A stretch of DNA of 39,240 nucleotides from the NCBI GenBank assembly GCA_903923395.1, contig CAIXXM010000013.1, positions 1 to 39,240 of the forward strand. The letters are read 5' to 3'. The position numbers and the translations under genes were made by a program. How positions within the stretch are numbered: the first letter of the stretch is position 1; each line of letters starts with the position of its first letter. Source of the stretch: an uncultured Acidobacteriia bacterium. Lineage in GTDB: Bacteria; Acidobacteriota; Terriglobia; Bryobacterales; Bryobacteraceae. The notes under the pieces are model-generated. The model was not told the origin of the DNA and did no database searches. It was given only the letters and a program-made list of their open reading frames with translations. This document shows positions 24,422 through 34,036 of this stretch, piece after piece.

Positions 24422-27400
24422 TTAGAAGTGCAAACGCAGACCAAATTCAATCTGCCGCGGCGAATTGGCCTGACCAGTAATCACGCCAAACGATGCCGGG
24501 CTGTCAATGCTCAGTGACGGGTTCGAAGCCTGGAAGTGGTTCAACATATTGCTGAATTGCGCATTGAACGTCACACCAATCTTCTCGTTGTAACGGAAGT
24601 CCTTCGAGATAGCCATATCCAGGTTCCAGGTGGGCAGGCCGCGCATCGCACCAAAGCCACCGCCAGAGGTATCCACACCCAGTACCAGACGGCGGAACTG
24701 GCTGAACACTGCCGCGGGATCCGCGAACAGATTCAAACCCGAGCCACCCTTTGCCGGATTGCCCGACGTCGCTACCGTCGCACTTCCCGCCACATTGGCA
24801 TGCACCGAGTTGCCACCGGTATACGGAGTCATCAACACCGCGTTTTCATAGCTGGAGTCACCCGAACAGTTCGATTCCCCGAAGCTCTGGCAGGAGCTCG
24901 CGGTCGAAACCTGCAGCGGCACGCCCGACTGCGCAGTGAAGAGCGGCGAGAAGTTCCAGCCACCCAGCACCTTGTCGTACCACTTGTTGCCCGTGAAGAT
25001 CTTCGGCGTATAAATGATGCTCTGGTTGTAGACCGCACGGATATCGAAGCCCTGCGGACCATACATCGAATGCAGGTCATACGGGCTCAGCGCCGTCGTC
25101 GAGCTCGAAGACTGCGTCAAACCCACGGTTCCCAGCGTATGCGAAAGCGTGAAGTTCGAGCGCAGCGTAATCCCGTGCCAGTCGCGCAAAGTGACCGACA
25201 CGAAGCCGCCGTTGTAGTTACCATAGCCCAGGCTGGTGGTTTCGAAGACGTTGCCCGTCTGCGCCGGACCGGAAGAGGGCAGCGTGCGGCCCAGCGTCCA
25301 GCTTGCGGCGGAGTTCATCGCCGCCCACAGGTTATACACCTGCGTACCGGTGATGGCAGTCTTCTGCTTGGAAGCGATGGCAGCCGTGCAACTGCCGAAG
25401 CCTGCACAGTAGGAGCTGTTGGCTCCACCCAGCGCGGATTCAAAGAAGGGCTGCGAAGTGATGGGGTTGCCCGCCGCCACCTGTGTATACAACTGACCGA
25501 AGGCCTGCGCGAAGCTCTGGCCGTTCAGCGTCGTCATATAAGGAACAGCGTCCAGATTCAGCAGCTGGAATTCATTGCTGATCTTGCGGCCGATGTAGCC
25601 CACATCCACAATTACCTTGGAACCGATCTGGCGCTGCACGTCAAACGTGAAGACATCAGAAACGTTCGGCTTGTAGTTCGGGTCCACTGACGTCGCATCG
25701 GCAGCCGTCGGGTTGCCGTTCGTGCCGGGATAGTAAGGTTGCGGCAGGTTCTGCACTGGGGTCGGGAAGTTGAAGACGTTGCCGTCCACACCCACGCGGA
25801 AGGCCGTATTCGGATCCGCGCCGCCCGTGCCGAGACACTGGCTGGTCCGCGTGGCACCTGTGCAGGAGAACGCCTGCAGGAAGCCTGCGCCCAGCAGCGG
25901 ATTCAACACCTGGGACACACCATTCAAGCGGCCGTAAATCCGGCTGTAACCGCCGCGGACCACCGTGGAGTTCTCGCCGAAGATCTTATTCAGCACGCCG
26001 TTGCTGAACTTGGGGTTCCAAGCCAGGTTGACGCGCGGGCTGAGTCCGCCCTTGAAGAGGTTGTAAAGATACGCGGGTTTATTGGCAGCGTTGCCGATCG
26101 CGGCATAGCCCAGAATCGGGTTATAGACCTGACCCGCAAGAGCCGCAGCCTGCTTCGCGGCGAGATAGTTCGCCGTGGTGATCTGGTTGCCGGAGGAATC
26201 CACCAGCGTGATCTGCTTGCCGGTCTCTTCCGTCGGCGGATATTCCAGCTGATAGCTCAGGCCATAGGTCACCGTCAGGTTCTTCTTGATCTTCCACGTG
26301 TCGCTCATGAAGAGGTTGAAGAACGGAATGTGTACGTGCGCATCCACGTCCGTACCCAGCGGCTGCAGCGCGAGGTTGCTGCCTGCACGGGTGAAAATGA
26401 TCTGCGGCTGCGTCACAATGCCGGTGATGTAGGAATAGAAGTTCTGCCAGTTGGTCGCCTGGCTGGCGGGGACATTGGTCGGGGTGTACTGACCCCAGGC
26501 CGAAGTCGAAAGTCCGCCCAGCGCGCCGCCCACCTGATACACAGGCTGGTTGAAGATCGTGGTGCCCGTGTCATCGCGGCGGTGGAAGTCCACATTCTTC
26601 TGCCACATCCCGCCGAACTGGAACAGATGGTTGCCCTTCACCCAGTTCACGTTGTCGCTCAGCATCGTGTCATGTTCATCCCACAGGCGAAGCCGCACGT
26701 TCTGCGCGTTCACGTTGTAAGGAATAAGCGCATTCAAGCCAGCGGTTTCACCGCCGATTTCCACGGCAGCACCTAGACCGGGCACCTGCGGAGCAGCGCC
26801 ATTCGAGAACCACTGCCAATAGTTGCGCAGGTAGCTGAAGCGGAAGTCATTCGTGATCGTCGGCGAAACCGTCGTCGAGAGGCCCACCACGAAGAAGCTG
26901 GGCTTCTGCACGCGCGGCGCCGTCGAAGTCGCGGCACTCAGCGCACTCGCGATGTTCACCTGGTTCGTCGTCAATTCGGTGAAGGTGAAGTAGCGGTAGC
27001 TCGACATCAGGTGCCACTTCTGGCCGAAATCATGATCCACACGGCCCGTGTACTGGTCCGATTGCTGCGGGGTCGCCAAGCTGGTCAGGTAACCCTGCGT
27101 ATTCAAGCCATCACCCGCCTGCGGATCATTCGGCAACGGCATCTGCCCCCAGATCGCCTTCGTGATCGGGTTCAGACCCAGACCGCGGGGATCGCAAGCA
27201 CCTGCCGGACAAGTCGCCGAAGGATAGGTCACACCGTTGTAGCTCACCGGCGAAGGATTGATGTTGAACGTGCCAACACCAGAAATCTGGATCAGCCCGA
27301 GACGCAGCGCCGCAGTCGGCACCGTGCGCTCATAGCTCTGCGATTGCGGAAAACGGCGCGCTTCATAGTTGAAGAAGAAGAAGGTCTTGCCACCCAGCAC

Positions 27401-28336
27401 ATCCTTGTTCCAAATCGGACCGCCAATCGCACCGCCATAACGGTTCTGGTGCGTCTTCGGCAGCGGCGTGTAACCCAGGCCGTTGGAAGGGGTGTGGTCA
27501 TTCTTCCATGTATTCGCGGAGAAATAGCTGCTCAGCAGGAAGTCATACGCCGCACCATGGAACGCCGCGGTGCCGCGCTTGGTCACCATCTGCACCTGTC
27601 CGCCAGCCGCGCCGCTGAAGTCGGCCGTCTGGTTCGCGGTGCCTACTTTGAACTCTTCGATACTTTCAATCGGAGTCGGCATCACGCCGGAGGGCGTACC
27701 ACCCGTCGTACCCGTGGTTGATCCGCTCGAAACCGTATACACAGCGTTGTTGCCGTCCATGCCGCTCGAATTGTTGCCGCCATCGAGCAGGAACTGGTTC
27801 TGATCGCCAATCGCCCCCGCCACCTGACCGGTGGGAGAAACGCCCGGCTGCAGCGTGATAAACGCATTCGCGTCACGGCCGATATTCGGCAGCGAATCCA
27901 GCTGTTTGCCGGAGATCGTCGACCCGATCGTCGCATTGTTGACCTGCAGTTCCGCGCCAACACCGGCGGAAACTTCCACGGTGGTGGTTGTGGCACCAAC
28001 TTGCAGGGTGACCTTGAGCGTCAGTGTAGTGCCAACTTCCACCGTCTGCTTCTGCAGCTTGGCCTGATTAAACCCTTCTTTGCTGATCGTGACATCATAC
28101 TCACCGGGTTCCACGTTGAAGAAATTATAGTTACCTGCGTCATTGGTAACCGTAGTCTTTATCTGCTTGGTCGCCAGAGAAAGGAGCTTGATCGAGGCGC
28201 CCGCAATGGTCGCGCCCTGTGGGTCAGTCACCTGCCCCGTAATTGTGCCGGAGGTATTCTGCGCCCAAACATTGGCTCCGGCGAGAACCAATGCGAGCGC
28301 CGTCATCTGGAGCGTTCGAAATCGACTTGTAAACAT
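24422..28336 (-). CDS. TonB-dependent receptor with carboxypeptidase-regulatory-like domain (2)
   Basis: This is a 1304-aa outer-membrane receptor paralogous to the one at 20058-24116. A signal peptide (ending LAGANVWAQ) is followed by the CarboxypepD_reg-like sandwich (TITGQVTDPQGATIAGASIKL), the plug (LDSLPNIGRDANAFITLQPG) and the barrel with C-terminus QIEFGLRLHF. The two proteins share block after block, for example CPAGACDPRGLGLNPI against CPNGSCDPRGVGLNPI and IYGRLNGVSQVLNPLLG against IYGRLNGVNQVLTPLLG, so they arose by duplication. The ATG at 28336 has AGGAGG just upstream. Separate promoters and terminators suggest independent control, perhaps for different oligomers of one glycan. 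A ligand cannot be read from sequence. Confidence 0.93.
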   Translation of the reverse strand: MFTSRFRTLQMTALALVLAGANVWAQNTSGTITGQVTDPQGATIAGASIKLLSLATKQIKTTVTNDAGNYNFFNVEPGEYDVTISKEGFNQAKLQKQTVEVGTTLTLKVTLQVGATTTTVEVSAGVGAELQVNNATIGSTISGKQLDSLPNIGRDANAFITLQPGVSPTGQVAGAIGDQNQFLLDGGNNSSGMDGNNAVYTVSSGSTTGTTGGTPSGVMPTPIESIEEFKVGTANQTADFSGAAGGQVQMVTKRGTAAFHGAAYDFLLSSYFSANTWKNDHTPSNGLGYTPLPKTHQNRYGGAIGGPIWNKDVLGGKTFFFFNYEARRFPQSQSYERTVPTAALRLGLIQISGVGTFNINPSPVSYNGVTYPSATCPAGACDPRGLGLNPITKAIWGQMPLPNDPQAGDGLNTQGYLTSLATPQQSDQYTGRVDHDFGQKWHLMSSYRYFTFTELTTNQVNIASALSAATSTAPRVQKPSFFVVGLSTTVSPTITNDFRFSYLRNYWQWFSNGAAPQVPGLGAAVEIGGETAGLNALIPYNVNAQNVRLRLWDEHDTMLSDNVNWVKGNHLFQFGGMWQKNVDFHRRDDTGTTIFNQPVYQVGGALGGLSTSAWGQYTPTNVPASQATNWQNFYSYITGIVTQPQIIFTRAGSNLALQPLGTDVDAHVHIPFFNLFMSDTWKIKKNLTVTYGLSYQLEYPPTEETGKQITLVDSSGNQITTANYLAAKQAAALAGQVYNPILGYAAIGNAANKPAYLYNLFKGGLSPRVNLAWNPKFSNGVLNKIFGENSTVVRGGYSRIYGRLNGVSQVLNPLLGAGFLQAFSCTGATRTSQCLGTGGADPNTAFRVGVDGNVFNFPTPVQNLPQPYYPGTNGNPTAADATSVDPNYKPNVSDVFTFDVQRQIGSKVIVDVGYIGRKISNEFQLLNLDAVPYMTTLNGQSFAQAFGQLYTQVAAGNPITSQPFFESALGGANSSYCAGFGSCTAAIASKQKTAITGTQVYNLWAAMNSAASWTLGRTLPSSGPAQTGNVFETTSLGYGNYNGGFVSVTLRDWHGITLRSNFTLSHTLGTVGLTQSSSSTTALSPYDLHSMYGPQGFDIRAVYNQSIIYTPKIFTGNKWYDKVLGGWNFSPLFTAQSGVPLQVSTASSCQSFGESNCSGDSSYENAVLMTPYTGGNSVHANVAGSATVATSGNPAKGGSGLNLFADPAAVFSQFRRLVLGVDTSGGGFGAMRGLPTWNLDMAISKDFRYNEKIGVTFNAQFSNMLNHFQASNPSLSIDSPASFGVITGQANSPRQIEFGLRLHF

Positions 28337-28444
28337 GTGCCTCCTGGGGGCGGTTGGGTGTCGCTTTGCAGCGCGAAACACAAGCGGTCATAGCAGGGGC
28401 CGCAGTTCTTATACTCGATCAGGGAATATTGGGTCTAAGCGTAG

Positions 28445-28467
28445 GGGATTTCGCAATCCCAAGTCAA
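28445..28467 (-). promoter_or_regulatory. Palindrome next to a -35-like box before the second TonB receptor
   Basis: GGGATT (28445-28450) and AATCCC (28455-28460) form a perfect 6-4-6 palindrome. On the - strand TTGACT (28462-28467) lies just upstream, so the palindrome would sit in the promoter spacer. The matching -10 is poor. A better -10 (TATAAG) lies nearer the gene at about 28409-28414. An operator is plausible; which promoter is used is not clear. Confidence 0.35.
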
Positions 28468-28566
28468 GCAAATGGAGCAAATACGTGATATGGGATACAG
28501 TTCCGGATTCTTAGAGCGATTTCTCCCGTAACCCGAAGCGCCAGGCACCGCCACACCGTTTCCCCG

Positions 28567-28572
28567 TATACT
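28567..28572 (+). promoter_or_regulatory. -10 box of the ntrYX operon
   Basis: TATACT ends 12 bases before the ATG at 28585, predicting a transcript start around 28579 and a leader of only a few bases. No Shine-Dalgarno precedes the ATG, which agrees with near-leaderless translation. No convincing -35 is seen. Confidence 0.4.
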
Positions 28573-28584
28573 AAAACCAACCCC

Positions 28585-30644
28585 ATGTCACGCCGCCGTC
28601 TCTTGAACGTCCTGGCGGGAATCTTCCTGCTCATCTCCGTCGTTCTTGTGGTGTGGCAAGGCTCGTTCAAGACCGTTGTCTGGCCCGCCGACACCGAACA
28701 GACCCTCGTCTTCTTCGGCCTCTCCACCATCATCTTTCTCCTGATGCTGTCGCTGGGCTTCCTCATCGTTCGCCTGGTCGTCAAAATCTGGGTGGAACGC
28801 CGAGCGGACCGCATCGGGTCCCGCATCCGCACCAAACTCGTCATCGGTGCCCTCGCCCTCAGCCTCATGCCCGTGTTTTTCATGGTGCTCGAAAGCGTGT
28901 ATGTGCTGAGCAACACCCTGGACCGCTGGTTCAGCCGCCCCGTCGAACACGAGCGCATTGATTTCGTCAATCTCGCCAAATGGCTCAAACAGCAGATCCA
29001 GGAAAAGGCCGATATCGACGCCCGTTTCCTCGCCTCGAAGCCCGAAACACTCCAACTGCTCACCGGCGCTTCCACAGACACCCGCTTCCTCGATGCCTTC
29101 TGCAAAGAGAATGGCGTGCTGTCCGTCAAGATCTTCTCCGCGGACCGCACCACCCCCATCGCCACCTGGGGCAGCCTGCCGCCGCAGCCCGGGAACGAAC
29201 AGGAAACCTCCCGCGCTCCGGTATTCTTTCTCGGCGGCACGCTCGGCTCGGTCATCCTCACCGTCCCCGTGCCGCTCGATATCGCCCAGCAGGAACGCGA
29301 CATCGCCAAGTACGACAAAGCCTTCGCCGAACTGCGGGACCGCAAGAAGTTCATCCGGGCCACCTCGCTCGGCACGCTCTCCATCATCGCCCTCTTCATT
29401 CTCTTCGTTTCCGGCTGGCTCGCCCAGCTCTTCGCGCGCCAGATCAGCGGCCCGATCTCCGCCCTCCTGCAGGGTGCCGAAGAGATCAGCAAGGGCAATT
29501 TGAAGTACCGCGTCAACGTCACGGCAGTCGATGAACTGGCACGCCTGGTGGACGCCTTCAACCGCATGACCTCTGATCTCGAAGGCAGCCGCGCCGAAAT
29601 CGAATCCCGACGCCGTTTTACAGAGGCAATTCTGGAGAGCATTCCCTCCGGCGTCATCTCCGTCGACGGTAACGGCGGCATACAACTCGTCAATCCGGCG
29701 CTCTGCAAGATGTTCCCCGGCATGTCCGCCGGCCCGGGCCGCACCCTCAATGAACTCTTCAGCGAAGAAGATGTGGCGGAAATCCGTTACCTCATGAACC
29801 GCGCGCGCCGCACAGGACTCGCCGTGCAGCACTTCGAGATCCAGCGCGAAACCGGCAACCTGCAACTCGCCATCACCGTTTCCGCCCTCGAAGGCCGCCG
29901 CAGTTCAGGCTTCGTCATCGTCATCGAAGACACCAGCGAACTCCTGCAGGCCCAAAAATCCGCCGCCTGGAGCGAAGTAGCCCGGCGCGTCGCCCATGAG
30001 ATCAAAAATCCCCTGACCCCCATTGCCCTCAGTGCCGAACGCATCCTGCGCCAGCGCCAGAAACATGGCCTCCCGCCAGAGCTGGACCGCATCGTGAAAG
30101 AGTGCGCCGATACCATCCTCGACAACACGGCTTCCGTCAAACGCCTGGTCGATGAGTTCGCCCAGTTCTCGCGCCTGCCCGCCGCGAAACCCGTACCCTC
30201 CGGCTTGAATGAGATCGTCCGCAGCGGCCTCTCCGTCTTCGAAGGGCGGCTCGATGGCATCGAACTGGAACTCGATCTCGATGACCGCATCCCCTTCGTC
30301 ATGACGGACCCCGAACAGTTCAAACGCGTCGTCATCAACCTGGTCGACAATGCCGCCGAAGCCATGCAGGACTCCGCCATCAAGCGCCTCGCCATCTCCA
30401 CCCGCCTCAATGACGCCGAAGCCGTCGAGATGGTCTTCTCCGATTCCGGCTGCGGCGTGACCGCGGACCAGAAGGAAAAACTTTTCCTCCCCTACTTCTC
30501 CACCAAGGGCCGCGGCACCGGTCTCGGCCTCGCCATTGTCAGCCACATTCTCACCGAACACGGCGCAAGCATCCGCGTCGAGGACAATAAACCCAGCGGC
30601 GCTGTTTTCACCATCGAGATCCCAGTCCCCGCACCGGTTACCGC

Positions 30645-30648
<4 letters not shown>
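28585..30648 (+). CDS. ntrY: NtrY-like membrane sensor histidine kinase
   Basis: This 687-aa kinase is predicted to sense an envelope or membrane signal and phosphorylate the NtrX-like regulator. Membrane segments are at about 7-24, 41-68, 84-110 and 258-284, with an extracytoplasmic sensor region between about 111 and 257. A HAMP domain (about 283-336) and a PAS domain (about 345-455, ILESIPSGVISVD) follow. The kinase core has the phospho-accepting His471 in RRVAHEIKNPLTPI, the N box NLVDNAAEAM, and Gly boxes DSGCGV and GRGTGLGLAIV. Architecture and the NPLTPI motif fit the NtrY subgroup. Its TGA overlaps the next ATG as ATGA. The signal is not known; nitrogen status is only a family association. 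Confidence 0.92.
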
Positions 30649-32015
<1,367 letters not shown>

Positions 32016-32094
32016 CTTTGGCGGTAGTACTCTGTTGTAACTTTTGGCAATTGCACTGAAACAAAGCAGCCAGCAAAATCATTAGGTGACAGAA

Positions 32095-32112
32095 AGCCCG
32101 GGTACACGGGCT
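32095..32112 (+). promoter_or_regulatory. Leader hairpin before the 46-aa zinc-ribbon gene
   Basis: AGCCCG (32095-32100) pairs with CGGGCT (32107-32112) around GGTACA. GGTGA occurs on both flanks (just left of the stem, and at 32112-32116 on the right), and the Shine-Dalgarno GGAGG starts at 32122. There is no T-run, so this is not a standard terminator. It may be an mRNA leader structure for the small gene or simply the 3' end of the ntrYX message. Confidence 0.35.
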
Positions 32113-32132
32113 GGTGATTCCGGAGGAACCCG

Positions 32133-32273
32133 ATGAGTTGTCCCTATTGTGATGGCTGCAACCTGCGGCACTCGCGCCGCACATCTTTGCTCGAAAAGGT
32201 CATGGCCCTGTTCGGATACAGGGCCTACCGTTGCATGGGCTGCTCCGCCCGCTTCGTCCGGCCGGGTGCCTGA
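32133..32273 (+). CDS. 46-aa zinc-ribbon protein
   Basis: This very short gene is well supported. A strong GGAGG (32122-32126) lies at good distance from the ATG. The product has CPYC near the N-terminus and RCMGC near the C-terminus, separated by an Arg-rich linker with SRRTSLLEKVMALFGYRAYR. The overall pattern, Cys-x-x-Cys, then basic Ser-Arg-Arg, Leu-Glu, Tyr-Arg-Cys-x-x-Cys and Arg-Phe, matches small zinc-ribbon proteins often left unannotated; the extra Cys9 (CDGC) is unusual. It sits between ntrX and the convergent response regulator, ending three bases before that gene's stop. Role unknown; nucleic-acid or protein binding through zinc is a guess from the fold. Confidence 0.75.
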   Translation: MSCPYCDGCNLRHSRRTSLLEKVMALFGYRAYRCMGCSARFVRPGA

Positions 32274-32276
32274 ACT

Positions 32277-32981
32277 TCAGGCGTCGTGCAGGTTGTGGTG
32301 GATCGCGTAAAGCGCCAACTCCAGGCGGTCTGAAACGCCCAGCTTGTCGAAGATGTTGTGCAGGTGGTTCTTCACCGTCTGTTCACTGATGAACATCCGC
32401 TCTGCCATTTCCTTGTTCTTGAAGCCCTGCGCCACCAGAGCCACGATTTCCCGCTCGCGCTGACTCAGCGCCGCACCCTGCTCACGGATACCGCCACGCG
32501 TGCTCTGCGGTGCCTGTGCCACCGGTGCCGGACCCTGCCGCTTCGCCAACCGGCGGATGATATCGGCCGTGGTCAGACGGTCAAGCCAGAACTCTCCCGC
32601 ATGAACCTTCCGGATACTCTTCATCAGCAGTTCCGTCGAAGTCTGCTTCGGCACAATGCCGCAACAGCCCTGCCGCACTGCTTCCACAAAATCATCTTTG
32701 GTGTCAGATTCCACCAGCATGATCACGCGCGTTCCCAGCTTGGCTTCCTGAATCGCCTGGAAAACCTTCTGGCTGCCTGCGGAACTCGCCGGCCAACCGA
32801 GCAAAACAACGTCCGGCCTCAGATTCTTGATTTGTTCCACGGCTATCGCAACGGACTCAGCAGAACCCGAGATCGCAATATCCGTCTCCGACCCGAGCAA
32901 CTTCCCCAGGCCTTCGCGGAAAAGATGATGGTCGTCAACAATCACGACCTTGATAGGCTGCACGGCGATTCCTGCGGTCAT
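32277..32981 (-). CDS. NarL/FixJ-type regulator with degenerate receiver domain
   Basis: This 234-aa protein has a receiver-like domain (about 10-125) and a LuxR-type helix-turn-helix (about 173-228, LSQREREIVALVAQGFKNKEM, EQTVKNHLHNIFDKLGVSDR). The acidic pair Asp16/Asp17 (VDDHH) and the conserved Lys112 are kept. The phosphoacceptor position is Gly62 (VVLLGWP instead of VVLLDxxMP), and the usual Thr/Ser before Ala is Val (IMLVES). It therefore cannot be phosphorylated in the normal way and is a pseudo-receiver, perhaps controlled by a ligand, partner or its abundance. The ATG at 32981 is chosen because AGGAG lies five to six bases upstream; the frame extends upstream to 33032 without support. 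No partner kinase is adjacent. Confidence 0.88.
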   Translation of the reverse strand: MTAGIAVQPIKVVIVDDHHLFREGLGKLLGSETDIAISGSAESVAIAVEQIKNLRPDVVLLGWPASSAGSQKVFQAIQEAKLGTRVIMLVESDTKDDFVEAVRQGCCGIVPKQTSTELLMKSIRKVHAGEFWLDRLTTADIIRRLAKRQGPAPVAQAPQSTRGGIREQGAALSQREREIVALVAQGFKNKEMAERMFISEQTVKNHLHNIFDKLGVSDRLELALYAIHHNLHDA

Positions 32982-33064
32982 GGATTCTCCTAATTCAGCC
33001 AGCACAGATGCTGCACCTCTGTTGCTTTTCATGAAGATGTCTTTTTCTAGACAGTTTAGGGTTC

Positions 33065-33082
33065 TAGTACTAAAGGTGTCAA
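33065..33082 (-). promoter_or_regulatory. -35-like box and TAGTACTA palindrome upstream of the LuxR-type gene
   Basis: On the - strand a TTGACA box lies at 33077-33082, with the 8-base palindrome TAGTACTA (33065-33072) in the following spacer. The corresponding -10 is weak. It is about 95 bases from the start of the degenerate-receiver regulator. A promoter with an internal operator is plausible but unproven. Confidence 0.3.
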
Positions 33083-33211
33083 CAGAATTGTATACCAGGG
33101 TCTGCCCAAGTCTCAGAAGTTAGACGCCAGCACTTTCCAATTTCTGAAAGCGGGAAACCTGCCTGGGTACTCTTTCTCACATATATCCGTGTGCTAAACA
33201 GGAATGTATCC

Positions 33212-34036
33212 ATGCGAGAAGAACTAGGTGAACTGGAGTACCAGAGATTCTGGAAGTCATTGCAACAACTTGGCCTGAACGCCTATGAGTCCCGCTCGTA
33301 CCTCGTACTCCTGGGCCACCCCCGCTTTAAGGCCCTCGAACTTGCTGCCCGCAGCCACGTACCACGCCAAAAGATCTATGAGGTACTCGACAGCCTCGTC
33401 GAAAAGGGCTTCGCCCAGGTGCTTCAGGATAAGACCAAGCTCTTTTCCGCCGTGGAACCAAACCTGGCCATCCCCGCTTACCTGGCGCGGAAGCGGCAAA
33501 TCCTCGAACATGAACTCCGCGATCAGGCCCGCGACGCCAATCATCTGATTCAAGACCTGGCCGGTTTGTATTCCGAAGGCCAGGGCGGACGCGGCACCCT
33601 TGATTTCCTGCGCATCGTCGCCGAACCCGTCCAAACCGCTTCCGAATACCGCCGCATGCTGGGCGAAGTGCAGACTGAGTATCTCGAGTTCTCCCGGCCG
33701 CCCTATGCCGTCGATCCCCTCGATGAACGCCTCGTGCGCCAAGCCCGGGCGAATGGCGTTTCCTGCCGCCTGCTCATCGAATCAGGCAGCCTCGATTCCG
33801 GCCACCGCCAGCGGCTGAGCGAGTACCGCGCGGCTGGCGTCGGCATCCGGCAGGCAGAATCTTTGCCACTGAAACTGGCCCTGTTCGACTCTTCCAAAGG
33901 CTTGATTGCCCTGTTGGACCCCGTCATCAGCAAACCAGCCTGGACCTCGCTCGTCTTTGACCACGAAGGCCTGGGCGAAGCGATGAAACACCTGTTCGAG
34001 GACCGTTGGGCGCGCGGTGCGGAATTTACGGATTAA
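33212..34036 (+). CDS. TrmB-family transcriptional regulator
   Basis: This 274-aa regulator has an N-terminal winged helix matching TrmB proteins: LGLNAYESRSYLVLLG, then LAARSHVPRQKIYEVLDSLVEKGFAQVL (about 20-80). A helical linker (LEHELRDQARDANHLIQDL) leads to a C-terminal effector domain (about 140-270). TrmB proteins bind DNA as dimers and often respond to sugars or other small molecules; they are best known from archaea but occur in bacteria. The ATG at 33212 is preferred because AGGA lies about nine bases upstream and the TrmB helix begins close by; a GTG at 33191 would add seven residues. The gene end overlaps the convergent glycosyltransferase by 11 bases. Targets are unknown. Confidence 0.82.
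   Translation: MREELGELEYQRFWKSLQQLGLNAYESRSYLVLLGHPRFKALELAARSHVPRQKIYEVLDSLVEKGFAQVLQDKTKLFSAVEPNLAIPAYLARKRQILEHELRDQARDANHLIQDLAGLYSEGQGGRGTLDFLRIVAEPVQTASEYRRMLGEVQTEYLEFSRPPYAVDPLDERLVRQARANGVSCRLLIESGSLDSGHRQRLSEYRAAGVGIRQAESLPLKLALFDSSKGLIALLDPVISKPAWTSLVFDHEGLGEAMKHLFEDRWARGAEFTD

Noticed and set aside
24422-28336. The two TonB receptors as parts of a SusC/SusD pair
   Set aside because: No SusD-type lipoprotein is adjacent to either receptor, and the architecture fits the Oar-like single-receptor class better.
28588-29865. A 425-codon acidic open frame antisense to ntrY
   Set aside because: Its composition (Glu/Asp/Gly/Ala-rich) is the mirror image of the Arg/Ser/Pro-rich sense codons. 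It crosses ntrY, whose domains are intact.
32041-32056. A TTGGCA...TTGCA string resembling a sigma54 promoter after ntrX
   Set aside because: The GG and GC elements are only about five bases apart instead of the ten required, so it cannot be a -24/-12 promoter.
32095-32112. The hairpin after ntrX as a Rho-independent terminator
   Set aside because: No T-run follows, and a strong ribosome-binding site comes ten bases later, so a leader structure is at least as likely.
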